Positions 42,074 to 53,000 of a stretch of DNA of 64,000 nucleotides are shown piece by piece. The stretch is from Takakia lepidozioides (taxonomy: Eukaryota; Streptophyta; Takakiopsida; Takakiales; Takakiaceae). The position numbers and the translations under genes are program-made. The notes under the pieces are model-generated. The model had not been told where the DNA came from, ran no database searches, and worked only from the letters and a program-made list of their open reading frames with translations. Position 1 is the stretch's first letter, and each line of letters begins with the position of its first letter. The DNA lies in the NCBI GenBank assembly GCA_030704615.1, contig CM060733.1, positions 31,806,001 to 31,870,000 on the forward strand, read 5' to 3'.

Positions 42074-42798
42074 TGTCGCGGCCCTTTGCCTTGGGGGCAG
42101 GGGGTCAGGACACATGAGGGGCTGCCCCTGTGGTGGGGGCAGCGGCAGCGATAGGTATGGGGGGCTGAAGCACCCTTGAGTGCCCAAGGCACTCAAGGAG
42201 GCGGAGGCGCTCACTAGGTGGAGCCCCGCACACCGGGTTGCAGTGGGGGTGGCTCCACAAGGGGTGGTGGTAGCTTAGCGGGACTTAGTGGGGGTGGCAT
42301 AGGACTCACCATGGGGGCGGAGACCTCGTGGTGGGAGTCGTGGGGAGTCTTGGGACTCATTACGGTCCATAGGGGCCGTGGTGAGTGGGCCAAGACTCAC
42401 CGCGACTCATCACCGGGAGTCGAGGGTTTTCGTGGTGGTTCGCCATAAAATGGCATGGCTCGTTATGAAACCCCCGCGGACAGCTACAGAAGTATATATA
42501 GGGAGTAGTACCCCGAGAACGGTGCAAGCCCGTTGGTGACCAAAAACTAGTGAGTAAGCGAGCGAGCCGAAAAGCGACCAAAGAGTGGGGAGCTGTTCCG
42601 GACTGCCATCTACCAAAGGGAATTCCACTAGGCCCAAATAGGTGGAGGGTTTAGTGGGAGAGCAAAGGGGGACCGTTATGTCCCGGTGAGCAGCCGAAGC
42701 TCCAAGTTGGCCCGGCGGCCAGGTTGGGAGTCAGGCGCGCGCATCAAAGCGAGTAACTATGACTTGAAGGGGAGCTTACCGAAGTGAGGTGCGCGACA
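42074..42798 (+). repeat. 5' LTR
   Basis: 725 bases, TGTCGCG...CGCGACA with 7-base perfect inverted ends. It contains TATATATA at 42493-42500. By eye it differs from the 3' LTR by about eight transitions and two single-base indels. Confidence 0.95.
42493..42500 (+). promoter_or_regulatory. LTR TATA box
   Basis: TATATATA in AGAAGTATATATAGGGAG, about two thirds into the LTR. It is the probable RNA polymerase II core promoter of the element; the same box is at 48725-48732 in the 3' LTR. Confidence 0.7.
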
Positions 42799-42800
42799 CT

Positions 42801-42812
42801 TGGTATCAGAGC
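42801..42812 (+). other. Primer binding site, initiator tRNA-Met type
   Basis: TGGTATCAGAGC, two bases after the LTR end. It is complementary to the 3' end of initiator tRNA-Met, the usual primer of chromoviruses. Confidence 0.9.
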
Positions 42813-42853
42813 TTAGAGTTCAGTACGCGATCGTCCTTGGGATTGGCCTCATC

Positions 42854-43930
42854 ATGGGGTCGGGCAAGCCAAAGCGAAAGCGGAACGGCCCAAAAGATGA
42901 TGATCCTGGTGAGCCCGATGGGGGCGACGTGTCACCGAGGCGGCGTTTGAGGAAGCGATGCATGTTTCCGAAAACGAGGCCGCTCAAGAGCGGGAGGAAT
43001 CCGAGGAGTCAGAGCCCGAGGAATCCTTGAGAGCTCCGACAAACCAAGAGATGCCTCCCATGCCGGCAGCCTTTTGGGAAGGGTTGTTGGCGCAGTTTGG
43101 TGGGACGTTGAAAGACGTGTTGAAGGCGGCTAATGCCACTTCCACTAAGGCAAAGTTTAAGGTGAAGCCTAAGGAACCTGACACCTTCGAGGGCGTCCGA
43201 AATCGGAAGGCCCTCAACACCTGGCTCCTAGAGCTAGAGCAGTACTTCCGGGCGGCCAAGTTGAGTGACGAGGATCGGGTGGAAGTGGCTCCCACCTATT
43301 TGAGGGGCTATGCTCAACAATGGTGGCAGAAATGCCTTCACGACCAAGGTCCAAGCCCGGAAACCTTGAATTGGAGTGGGTTCAAGGAATTGATGAAGAG
43401 ACAGTTTGTGCCCCTCAACGCGTCCTGGCTTGCCCGGGACAAGATGAGGAATTTAAGCAAACAGACGACATTCGGGATATGTCCAGGCTTTCAATGTGCT
43501 TTTGCTCGAAGTCGCGGACATGGCAGAACCGGAAATGGTCTTCAACTTTGTGGCGGGACTGGCCCCATGAGCCAGGCGGAAGTTGGAGGAGAAGCCACCT
43601 AAGACTTTGAACGAGGCAATTGAGAGGGCTGAATGTTTCTCAGATGTCCCTAGGGGTGAAGACAAGGCCGTACGGAGCTGAACCACAAGAAGACCCGGCG
43701 AGAAGGTGACTCCTTCCGACCGGAAAAGAAGTGGGATAGGCCACGCGACGACAATGGCACGTGGAAATCGAAGGGAGGGCCTTCACACGTCAAGGCGGCA
43801 CCCGGTGCTTCGAAAGGAAAAGCGGGTGGAGCGGCTTATGGCGGACAGAAGGCGACCTTTGATGGAGTGTGTTTCAATTGCGGAGAGCCCGGGCACATGG
43901 CCAAGAAGTACACGAAACCCCGACAATTGA
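42854..43930 (+). pseudogene. Chromovirus gag, frameshifted, zinc knuckle damaged
   Basis: It begins MGSGKPKRKRNGPKDD and shifts frame near 42935 to continue EEAMHVSENEAAQERE. The capsid part includes FKVKPKEPDTFEGVRNRKAL, LNTWLLELEQYFRAAKL, GYAQQWWQKCL and FKELMKRQFVPLN. Another shift near 43485 gives AFNVLLLEVADMAEPEMVFN, and a TGA follows LAP at about 43569. The nucleocapsid knuckle reads CFNCGEPGHMAKKY (43867-43908): the last Cys of CCHC has become Tyr, so zinc binding would be lost. The protein would package element RNA. Neighbouring pol follows without a clear stop/start boundary. Confidence 0.85.
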
Positions 43931-44039
43931 ACATGATTCGGGCAACCACGGAGCTGTCGAAAGATACCATCAGTCGCTTGGTGGAAGCGGTGGTCGCCAG
44001 GACTTGCAAGGTAGGCAAATATTCTTGTGAGTTGTATCA

Positions 44040-45918
44040 GGAAACTGGCGCATTGCGTAAAGGGAGTCACTTATTGTTCGTGGATGGGATAATATCCGGA
44101 ACTAACGTGTCGTTGTTGGTGGACACAGGAGCGTCGCACTCCTTCATGACGCCGGCGGCGGCGCGAAAGTTGGGACTCCGACAAGTGACGTGGGGGCCTC
44201 TATTGAGGTGCGTTCTGCCAAAGGAGAACCACAGTTGGCGACAAGGTTGGCGTTTGATGTTCCTCTTCAACTGGGGAGTTGGGAGGGACGTGAGAACTTC
44301 ACCATCTGCGAGATCGATGGAGTGGATCTCATTTTGGGGATGACCTTTTTGAGCAAATCCGGAGCGGTCATAGATGGCCGCAAGAGAGTGGTCACGCTGC
44401 CATGTGGGAATGGTGGCGAGGTTTTACGAGTGTCGGAAACGCCCAAATCCGTGGGAGGGCGAATAAACCTTCTGTCAGCAAAGGAGTGGGCCGTGGAGGA
44501 GGCACACGAGCCCCAGTTTTTGCTTTACATTAGAGAAGTGAAGGGAGAAGGCGATGGGGAGCCGAGCCCAGATTGGATCAAGGGGATCTTGGAGAAATAC
44601 CAGGATGTGATGCCGGAGGATTTACCAAGCGGCTTGCCACCGCGAAGAGGAGTTGACCACAAGATTGAGGTGATACCGGGATCGGAACCGCCTGCCAAGG
44701 CACCCTACCAGTTGAGCCACAGGAGTTGGTCGAGCTGAAGACTCAGCTCAAGGATCTAATGTCAAAGGGGTACATCCGGCCGAGTAAGTCACCTTACGGA
44801 GCCCCGGTGCTATTCGCAGACAAGAAGGATGGGACGCTGCGGATGTGTGTCGATTACAGGGCTTTGAATAAGGTGACTATTAAAAACCGGTACCCTTTGC
44901 CAAGGATCGACGACCTTTTCGACCGGTTGGCAGGAGCGAAGTATTTCAGCCGGATCGACTTGCGCTCCGGATATCATCAAATTCGGGTGGCGGAAGGAGA
45001 TGAGGAGAAGACCGCGTGCAGGACAAGGTATGGTTCATATGAGTTCTTGGTGATGCTTTTTGGGCTCACTAATGCACCTGCGACCTTTAGCACGCTGATG
45101 AACAGCCTTTTCCAGGAGTGGTTGGATGACTTTGTGATCGTGTACATCGACGACATCTTGGTGTATTCGAAAACAAAGGAGGAGCACCTGGAGCACCTCA
45201 AAAGGGTGTTCCAGAAATTGCGAGAAGGGAAGCTGTATGCCAAAGCTTCAAAGTGCGAATTCGGGGTCACAAAAGTGGAGTTCCTGGGGCATGTGATTAC
45301 ACAGGATGGGATCAAAATGGATGACAGGAAGGTGAGGGCAATTTTGGACTGGGAGCCTCCGACTTCGGTCCCGGGAGTGCGATCCTTCCTAGGACTCGCC
45401 TCCTATTACCGGAAGTATGTGAGAAATTTCGCCAAAATCGCGGGGCCGCTGTCAGACCTTCTGTGTAAATCTAAAGTCTGGGCATGGAACACCTTTTGTG
45501 GCCAAGCTTTTGCTGAATTGAAGCAGCGGATGGCGGAAGCTCCAGTCTTGAAAATCCCGGAGTTCGATCGTCCGTTTGAGATACATACAGATGCGTCGGA
45601 CTTCGCGATTGGGGTGTGCTGATGCAAGATGGACGTCCAGTGGCTTACGAAAGTAAGAAACTGAATGAAGTGGAGCGACGGTGGCCGACGCACGAGAAAG
45701 AGATGAAGGCGGTGGTGCACTGTCTTGAGCTTTGGCGCCACTATGTTGGTTCCAACCCAGTGAAGGTGTTCACGGACAATGTCACGGTGAAGTATTTTGC
45801 CACGCAGCCCAAGTTGTCCCCAAAACAACTTAGGTGGCAAGATACTTTGGCGGTGTTCGACGTGGATATCCAGTACAAACCGGGACGAGGCAATGTGGTG
45901 GCCGATGCTTTTAAGTAG
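44040..45918 (+). pseudogene. Chromovirus protease, reverse transcriptase and RNase H, frameshifted
   Basis: The aspartic protease has VSLLVDTGASHSFM (about 44107-44148). The frame then changes near 44190 and again near 44725. The reverse transcriptase (44726-45560) is complete: [44 protein letters not shown], a [20 protein letters not shown] stretch and the catalytic YIDD (45143-45154). RNase H starts at [11 protein letters not shown] (45585-45618), where a frame change falls, and continues AYESKKLNEVERRWPTHEKE, LELWRHYVG and VFTDN. It ends QYKPGRGNVVADAF before a TAG at 45916. These domains would cut the polyprotein and copy RNA to DNA. In this copy they cannot be made as one chain. Confidence 0.9.
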
Positions 45919-47411
45919 AAAGCAGCAGCTCTTGTTGGTGTACAAGGGCGAGACGGCGCTCCAAAAGAAGATCCGGAAGGCTTGCCGGAAGGATGAGCTG
46001 GCGAAGTCCGTGATGCAGGACTTGAGGATGGGGGTTAAATCGCAGTTCCACTTGCAAAATGGACTGCTCCGGTATAAGCAAAAGCGTCTCTACGTGCCGA
46101 AGGGAGGGATCAGAGATAGCCTCTTGAGAGAATGCCATGATAGCCCGCTTGCGGGCCACGGCGGAGCCAAGCGCACTGCGGCACTCTTAAGAAAGAGTAT
46201 TTCTGGCCCAAACTGAGGGAGGAGGCAGAGGAGTATGTCAAGACATGCACCACATGCCAACAAAACCGGAGCGAGTACAAAAAGCAAGCGGGGCTGTTAC
46301 AACCTTGCCGATTCCAGAGGGACTTGGGAAAGCGTCTCGATGGATTTCATGACTGCTATGCCGCTGTCAAAAGGATTCGATGCAATCATGGTGGTGGTGG
46401 ATAGGTTCAGTAAAATGGGCCATTTCATCCCCACCAAGGAGACGGCAACGGCGCAGGAGACAAGGCGACTTTACTTCGCCCACGTCTTAAAGCATCATGG
46501 AGTCCCGAAGGATATTGTCTCGGACCGCGATCCAAAGTTTACGAGTAAATTTTGGAGGGCACTTTGGAAGAAGATGGGGACGAGGCTTAAGATGAGCACC
46601 GCCTTCCGACCTACGACCGACGGCCAAACAGAAAGAGTGAATTCCGTAGTGAAGCAGATCTTGCGGAATTACGTGTCGGCAGACCAAACAGACTGGGTGG
46701 AACACTTAGACGCGGCAGAGTTCTGTTATAATAACACAGAACACTCCGCAACGGGAGTTTCCCCTTTCGTATTGGTCTATGGAAAAGCACCTCTGGTGCC
46801 GACAAGTTGGGCCGCCCAGGACGTTGAGGAACCGGCAGTAGCGGCGGTACTGGAAGAACGCGAGCGTTTGTTGAAGCTCGCAAAGTACAACATTGCCAAA
46901 GCTAGGAAACGGTATGAAAGGCAGGCGAATCGGAAGCGGAGGGAAGTGAAGTTTGAGGCAGGCACGGAGGTCTGGTTGAACATCAAGAATTTCCGACTAC
47001 CCCGGAAGTGAGTCCGAAGTTCGTACCTCCGTATGCGGGACCCTTTCGCATTCGGAAGGTTATGAATGAGGATGTGTATGAATTGGAGCTGCCGGCAAAC
47101 AGCAAGGTGCACCCAGTATTCCATGTCTCCCTTTTGAAGCCTTACTTCAAAGATGAAGCGCGTCCGAATCGGCATCAAGTGTTGCGTCCGCCACCTATGC
47201 TGTTGGATCATGAAAATGAACCTGAGTACGAGGTGGAGGCAATACTAAGTCAAGGAGGTTCAAGAACCGAGAAACGGAGTATCTCGTCAAATGGAAGGGC
47301 TATCATCATGTGGAGGCATCTTGGGTGCGTGCCTCAGAAATGGGAAACGCATCCGAGGCGGTCGCAGCTTTCGAAGGGCGACCTCAAAAGCGGAAGAAGC
47401 GTTGATGGGGA
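45905..47411 (+). pseudogene. Chromovirus integrase with C-terminal chromodomain, frameshifted
   Basis: The zinc HHCC part reads LLRECHDSPLAGHGG, then, after a frame change near 46190, CTTCQQNRSEYKK. The catalytic DDE set is visible as SVSMDFMTAM, IVSDRDPKFTSKFW and TDGQTERVN (46335-46640). A further break at 47011 precedes PPYAGPFRIRKV and HPVFHVSLLKPY. The chromodomain (about 47220-47395) reads YEVEAILSQ and, after another shift near 47253, TEYLVKWKGYHHVEASWV, ending PQKRKKR. Chromodomains in this position steer integration to marked chromatin. This places the element in the chromovirus branch. Confidence 0.9.
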
Positions 47412-47460
47412 CATCAACCTTGGAGCGTGGGGGAGGAAATGCATGCTTAGCCCGGCTTAG

Positions 47461-48307
47461 CTAGCTTAGGAATCCGATTGCAAAAACTTGTATTGTACAA
47501 AACGTGCTATAAATGAAATGGATTCCAAATGTTGTGCGTCCTATTTTGTTTGGAATGGTGATGCATGGTATGGTTGGCTAGTGTGTAGAATGCATGCTAG
47601 CTTATAAAAGTGGGAGAGGTAAATTGGGTTAATCGTGTGTTTGTGTAGTGCCGAAATCGGGTGACCCCCATCCAAGGGGCAAGGAAACTTGCGCCTTCTT
47701 TGGGAGTTCACGTGCTAGTGCGCACCTGGCGCGTGCGCGTACTATAACTGCGCTACCGAGGGGGTTGCCTTGTAGTGCGGGCTAACGCGGAAGCCACGTG
47801 CTTCCGTTCACGTACTATAATCGTGTAGCCTCGGGACGAAGTCGTAGTGCGGCTTCGGCGTGTTCCCGTACCTCAGGCCAGCATTCCAAGGCGGACCCAA
47901 TTGTAGTGATTGGGGCGCACGGTTGGTTCAAGGTTATCTTCCTAGTCAAAGAGGGTTCTAGATGAACCCTTGCTCAAGGTGATGCCAAAAGCGGCATCAT
48001 GAGCAGTCGCAAGCAATGTTGTTGCAGTAAGGCGATTCGATCCTCGGGGAGGATCGTTCCTTGGCCTTAAAGTAGGCCAAGAAGAGTGCACTAAAGAGCT
48101 GGAGAGGCTCCACCCTTGGCCGGGACTTGTTGGAAGTCGGCCGAACTAGCTAGTGGAGAGTAGAGTCAAGTGTGGGGTTTGGTTCTTTGCCATGGGACGC
48201 CATGGTGCGGAAACAAACTCCTTGATGTGGGACGCCACAATTGGATGTTCGTTTCTACAAAATGGACAAGTCGATGAGGACATCGACTCCCTGTTGGTAG
48301 GGGTGTG
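47461..48307. other. Non-coding 3' internal region of the chromovirus
   Basis: About 850 bases between the pol end and the 3' LTR, with no coding frame. The bases just before the LTR (GGTAGGGGTG) are a plausible polypurine tract for plus-strand priming. Confidence 0.55.
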
Positions 48308-49032
48308 TGTCGCGGCCCTTTGCCTTGAGGGCAGGGGGTCGGGACACATGAGGGGCTGCCCCTGTGGTGGGGGCAGCGGCAGCAATAGGTATGGGGGGCT
48401 GAAGCACCCTTGAGTGCCCAAGGCACTCAAGGAGGCGGAGGCGCTCACTAGGTGGAGCCCCGCACACCGGGTTGCGGTGGGGTGGCTCCACAAGGGGTGG
48501 TGGTAGCTTAGCGGGACTTAGTGGGGGTGGCATAGGACTCACCATGGGGGCGGAGACCTCGTGGTGGGAGTCGTGGGGAGTCTTGGGACTCATCACGGTC
48601 CATAGGGGCCGTGGTGAGTGGGCCAAGACTCACCGCGACTCATCACCGGGAGTCGAGGGTTTTCGTGGTGGTTCGCCATAAAATGGCATGGCTCGTTATG
48701 AAACCCCCGCGGACAGCTACAGAAGTATATATAGGGAGTAGTAACCCCGAGAACGGTGCAAGCCCGTTGGTGACCAAAAACTAGTGAGTAAGCGAGCGAG
48801 CCGAAAAGCGACCAAAGAGTGGGGAGCTGTTCCGGACTGCCATCTACCAAAGGGAATTCCACTAGGCCCAAATAGGTGGAGGGTTTAGTGGGAGAGCGAA
48901 GGGGGACCGTTATGTCCCGGTGAGCAGCCGAAGCTCCAAGTTGGCCCGACGGCTAGGTTGGGAGTCAGGCGCGCGCATCAAAGCGAGTAACTATGACTTG
49001 AAGGGGAGCTTACCGAAGTGAGGTGCGCGACA
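48308..49032 (+). repeat. 3' LTR
   Basis: 725 bases with the same ends as the 5' LTR. The following five bases (AGGCC) do not match the five before the 5' LTR (ATGCA). Confidence 0.95.
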
Positions 49033-50768
49033 AGGCCGTTAGCTGAATTGCCTTAAAACATTTGTTGATATGGGCAATGTGGGAGGTGGAAGGTACCCTG
49101 TAGTGCATCGATACTGGCATTGTGTATACCACCTCGAGTGCCTGCTGTAATAACAGAGAGGGGACCAGTGTTCTAGCATTTCTTACAGAGAGCAAGGATA
49201 AGTGGAGCATATTTTTGTCGTTTCTCTAAGATGGATGAGGTAGGGTACACCGTACCGATCATGGTAGTATGTGAATTCGATAAAGTAGATGGTAATTTGC
49301 GGGGATGAGGAGGTAGGCGGTGGGTTATTAATGGGTAGGCCATGCACCAGCAGGATATCGGGGCATAATCTGGCAGAACAGGGACGGTGTGATTTGGGGG
49401 TTTGCCTTGATAGGTGTCTGCATTAACGAGTGAGAACCAGAGAGTTTCGGAGCGCTGAATGAGGAGTTTGTGGATGTGCCAGGCCGCCTACTTGTGCCGG
49501 GTTATATGCATATCGTGGATGACTGGATGGGTGCATTGGCTAAGTATATGCGGCCATGTGTCCCAGACCTGGTGAGTGTGCATAACGGGCAGTATGGCGA
49601 TGAGAAGCGGCGTGGCCAGAAGACGTGCTTTTGTTGGTAGCCCATATATTGTGCGTAGCGAAATTTAAGTGTTTGTTTAATTTGAGCATCGGTCGCAGCT
49701 GTGGAGTGCTAGAAATAATTGGAGAGTTTATGGTGGCGAATAGTGGATAGTGTCCATTTTTTAATATGAATTTTGGTATGGCTCATGCATGCCCTTGCTT
49801 GTGGAGTGGCCTCCTTAGTGAGGATGGTGAGGAGATTGTGTATAGGTTTAAGGTCAAGGGGGTTTGGTACTGGGTGGATCAGCCATAATGGGTGGGTATG
49901 CGCAGTGTGGATATGATCATTAGTGGGATCAACGATGGGGTCGAGAGCACCAGTTTGGGCGAGGAGGTCAGCCACCTCGTTGCCGGCAATACCACTGTGT
50001 GAGCGGACTTTTAGAAAATATATGGATTGGCCCATGTTTATGGCTAGGTTGGCTATGGCAAAGATGAGATTGCGGTCTGGGTGGTGATGATGTGAGGAAG
50101 AACAGACGAGGTGGTTACATATGAGGAATAGTGATGTAAGACTGTCCGTGAAGATATAGTAGGGAGGGAAAAATGAGGGTAGCTAGAGATAGCGACGTAG
50201 ATGGCCATAAGCTCAGTGCGGAGTATGGTGGCCGGACCAGGGAGCCTGGCAGCTATGCCCTGTTCTGAGGCAGCGTGGTAAACGCCATACCCGGCGTTGG
50301 ATCCTGATTGGGAGCCATCCATATAGTGTGAGTGACGCGGGGGGTATTTGAGGGGCATAGGTTGGTGATACGGCAGGGGGTATCGGATGAAGGCGATGGG
50401 GCAGGAGGGGGGCGGGTGGACGCTTTAAGCCAGGTATGGCTCAAGTTGATTCTGGGAGTTGGTTTAGTGGAGTTGTGGGGCGAGGGGGTATAGTATAGGT
50501 GGGACGTGATTTTGAAGCCGTGAGTATGGGAGGGAATCACGAAAAATTGGAAGAAGCCAAGATCATTTGCATCCATAAGATGTTGCTTTGTAATTGACGA
50601 AGTGCTCACGATGAGTTGGTAGTTGAGGTAAAATGTGTCTTTATGTGGGAGGCTACTTGAATGAATAACACTTCTGAGCCCCGATTCTGAGTACCGTTTG
50701 TTGATCAGAGTTTGGATGAAACCAAGTGTCTGACTGTATATTCTAACCAACAAATTTTGGTAAGCCAT
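49033..50768 (-). pseudogene. LINE-like retroelement copy 1: RNase H, CCHC and EFTY module
   Basis: Read leftward from 50768: a segment between polymerase and RNase H (SVIHSSSLPHKDTFYLNYQL, DLGFFQFFVIPSHTHGFKI), then RNase H (HYMDGSQSGSNAGYGVYHAA, LRTELMAIY, KVRSHSGIAGNEVADLLAQ). A Cys/His region with the Cys pair CPLC follows near 49595-49570, and then the EFTY module (about 49340-49040; FIEFTYYHD, EKRQKYAPLI, VITAGTRGGIHNASIDAL). Several frame changes and a stop make it a pseudogene. RNase H would remove template RNA. The EFTY module resembles a PD-(D/E)XK-type endonuclease tail, which is inference. The sequence is cut at 49033 by the 3' LTR. Confidence 0.7.
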
Positions 50769-52920
50769 AATATATCATTTTATTTAACTCATGTGTACTA
50801 ACTTTGGAACATATCCATTTATATTTTCTATTAGTTTTTTTTATTTTTGGGAAATAGGGACAGAGGCCGTGAAAATACATTAAGAAAACAGGATGAAATA
50901 AACCATAGAAGCGGTATAGGAGATGGGGCAATAGCCCAAATGGTCTTGCTTTTATTCTTACCTTTGAAAAAATTAAAAAAATAAAAGTCATGATCCCACG
51001 TCTTCTCTCTATCACGACAACTACTTGGGAGTGTATTTCTCTTCTAAAGTAGTAGTAGTTGAGGTGGCAATACACGTCAATGTCTTTGTCACTCTATCAT
51101 ATTGTTGTATATTTGATAATTTGAAAAAAAAAAATTTGAAACGTCACATGACAAGTCATTTAATGTCTGTTTTTCTCTACCATTACTGTTTTGTTTCTCT
51201 ACTTTGATCATGATACTGCAGGTCATCCAAAATAAATCATTATCCCATCCAACTCTGCCACCACATTTGGCATAGATGCATATTTTCACCCTTCCAAACT
51301 TGACTTTTCGGAGTATTTAATTAGTTAAGAAATTTTGAAATTTAGGCATGATTATTTGTTTTAAATTTTGTTTGTGTTTTTTTTTTGTGCTTGATGATAT
51401 AACACAAATCTTTATTAATCATTTAAATAATAAAAATAAATTTTAGAAGATGCAATTAATTTACATGAATAATATGACCATGTAATAACCATAGTTGTAT
51501 GTTTTGTAGGTATTGTTTTGCAAAAATGTACTCAACATTGTAGTAGTTTGACTTCAGTAAGTTTGTTGTACTCATTTAATATTCTTACATATTAATATAC
51601 TTGTCAATCATCTATAACACATTCATTTTGCCTCCAACTTTTTAAACATTTCTTTGGCTTTATCTAGTGCTTCTACTATTTTCAAAGAGCTTGGAGCACT
51701 TTCCCCTTGTGTCTCCATTTGTTTCTTCACAAGAATATCTGTAATGTTGCTTAACTTTCCTAAGACTTGTCTTAGATTATCTTTGATGACCACTTTCGTC
51801 TTGTCATCAACAAATGGTGTTTTACGTTTCTTATAAATGGGGGCTTTGGCTGGGGTACTCTTTGCAGTACTAGATCCAGCATTTGAAGTATTGGATGAAT
51901 CCTTGTTTGGAGAATTTGACATTATTGATGTCTAAACAAAAGCAAAACTTGTTTGTAAATTTTGCTCCTGATTTACTTGACCTATGGTTTTATATAATGC
52001 TACAATTTTTCTTATAATATTAAATTTGGACCATCAAAGTGATCATAGCTATCTTTATTGATTTTGTATTATGTCTTAAATCTCATTAATTAAGACCATA
52101 AATACTTTAGTATTATATACTATGGAAATCAAAATTTGGCAAATGTGTGTTCCACAACACATCATCAAGTTGATCATTTATATGTTATGTTCAATTTTGG
52201 ACAAAAGTACGATTAGAATTTTCAAAGAAAAATGATCTAAGTAGTTTAATCCGTGCTTACAAAAACTGTATGGCAATATTGTATGAAGTGAACAAGTATT
52301 TTGACAAAGTCCACTCACTGATTTAGCCAATTGCCATCTCCAAAGTTGAAGTGTATATTTTCAATATCTTGCACTTAAATCCACTTCATTTGATGTCTAG
52401 GTAAATCAATATTGTTTTACTAGAAAATGTCAAGTTTGTTTATTGGATCCAAAACATACCAATCTCAACCATACTCCATAATGGGTCATTTTCTACCTTC
52501 AGACGAAATCATTCATTACTCATTCATTTGCATTAAGTTTTATTATAATATTTCGTTTCCAAACGATATTCCACATTTGTTTGCATTTTTTTAGTTAAAT
52601 ACTTTCAATTCTCATTTGCCATGACTTACTTGTAACAAAGCTAGTTCAAAATCTCCATCATGCTTTGAAGCTCATTTACATGAGGCATTTAATGCTTTTA
52701 GTCATTCCATCATCAAGTCCATTCCCATCTCCATGGATTTTGTCACATCATTGTGCCTTTATGATTCTTAATATTAATGAGAATTTTAATCCTTGCACGT
52801 ATATACATATATATACCCACACACACAAACAAACAATGTGATATAATAGCTCGATTTCATAATTTATGATCATCTTCCAATAGTTTATCACTTAATATGA
52901 ATTGTGGATGTAATATCAGC
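50769..52920. other. AT-rich sequence, one small ORF only
   Basis: Apart from the ORF at 51623-51922 I see nothing coding. The base composition is clearly AT-richer than the elements on either side. Confidence 0.5.
51623..51922 (-). CDS. Small ORF, possible C-terminal exon of a Myb/SANT-like transposon protein
   Basis: Ninety-nine residues from an ATG: a Ser/Thr/Asn-rich start (MSNSPNKDSSNTSNAGSS), a basic patch (APIYKKRKTPFVDDKTK) and an amphipathic helical tail (LSNITDILVKKQMETQGE, SLKIVEALDKAKEMFKKLEA). The VEALDK...KKLEA tail is like the end of Myb/SANT-like proteins of PIF/Harbinger elements. No DNA-binding domain or second transposon gene is seen nearby, so the assignment is weak. It could also be a stand-alone small gene. 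Confidence 0.3.
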   Translation of the reverse strand: MSNSPNKDSSNTSNAGSSTAKSTPAKAPIYKKRKTPFVDDKTKVVIKDNLRQVLGKLSNITDILVKKQMETQGESAPSSLKIVEALDKAKEMFKKLEAK

Positions 52921-53000
52921 AGCAATTGGTAGCTTAGTTGGATAGTGCCCTTTGGTGTCCCCCAGTGGTTTCGGGCTCAAATCCTGCTATCTTGTCCTAC
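52921..53000 (+). mobile_element. tRNA-like head of a probable SINE
   Basis: TAGCTTAGTTGG (52930-52941) matches the A-box consensus and GGCTCAAATCC (52974-52984) resembles a B box; the 32-base interval is normal for a tRNA. The 5' and 3' halves do not appear to close into a tRNA acceptor stem, so a SINE head or tRNA pseudogene is more likely than a working tRNA gene. The sequence from 53001 to 54329 holds no gene. Confidence 0.5.

Larger units (their letters stand above)
42074..49032 (+). mobile_element. Ty3/gypsy chromovirus, full length with two LTRs (6959 bp)
   Basis: Two 725-base direct repeats bound the element, each starting TGTCGCG and ending CGCGACA. A tRNA-Met-type primer binding site follows the first LTR. 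The interior carries gag, protease, reverse transcriptase, RNase H, integrase and a C-terminal chromodomain in the chromovirus order, all on the plus strand. The interior has at least six frameshifts or stops although the LTRs differ at only about ten places. The flanks are ATGCA on the left and AGGCC on the right, so no normal 5-base target duplication is present. It sits inside a LINE-like element. Confidence 0.95.
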
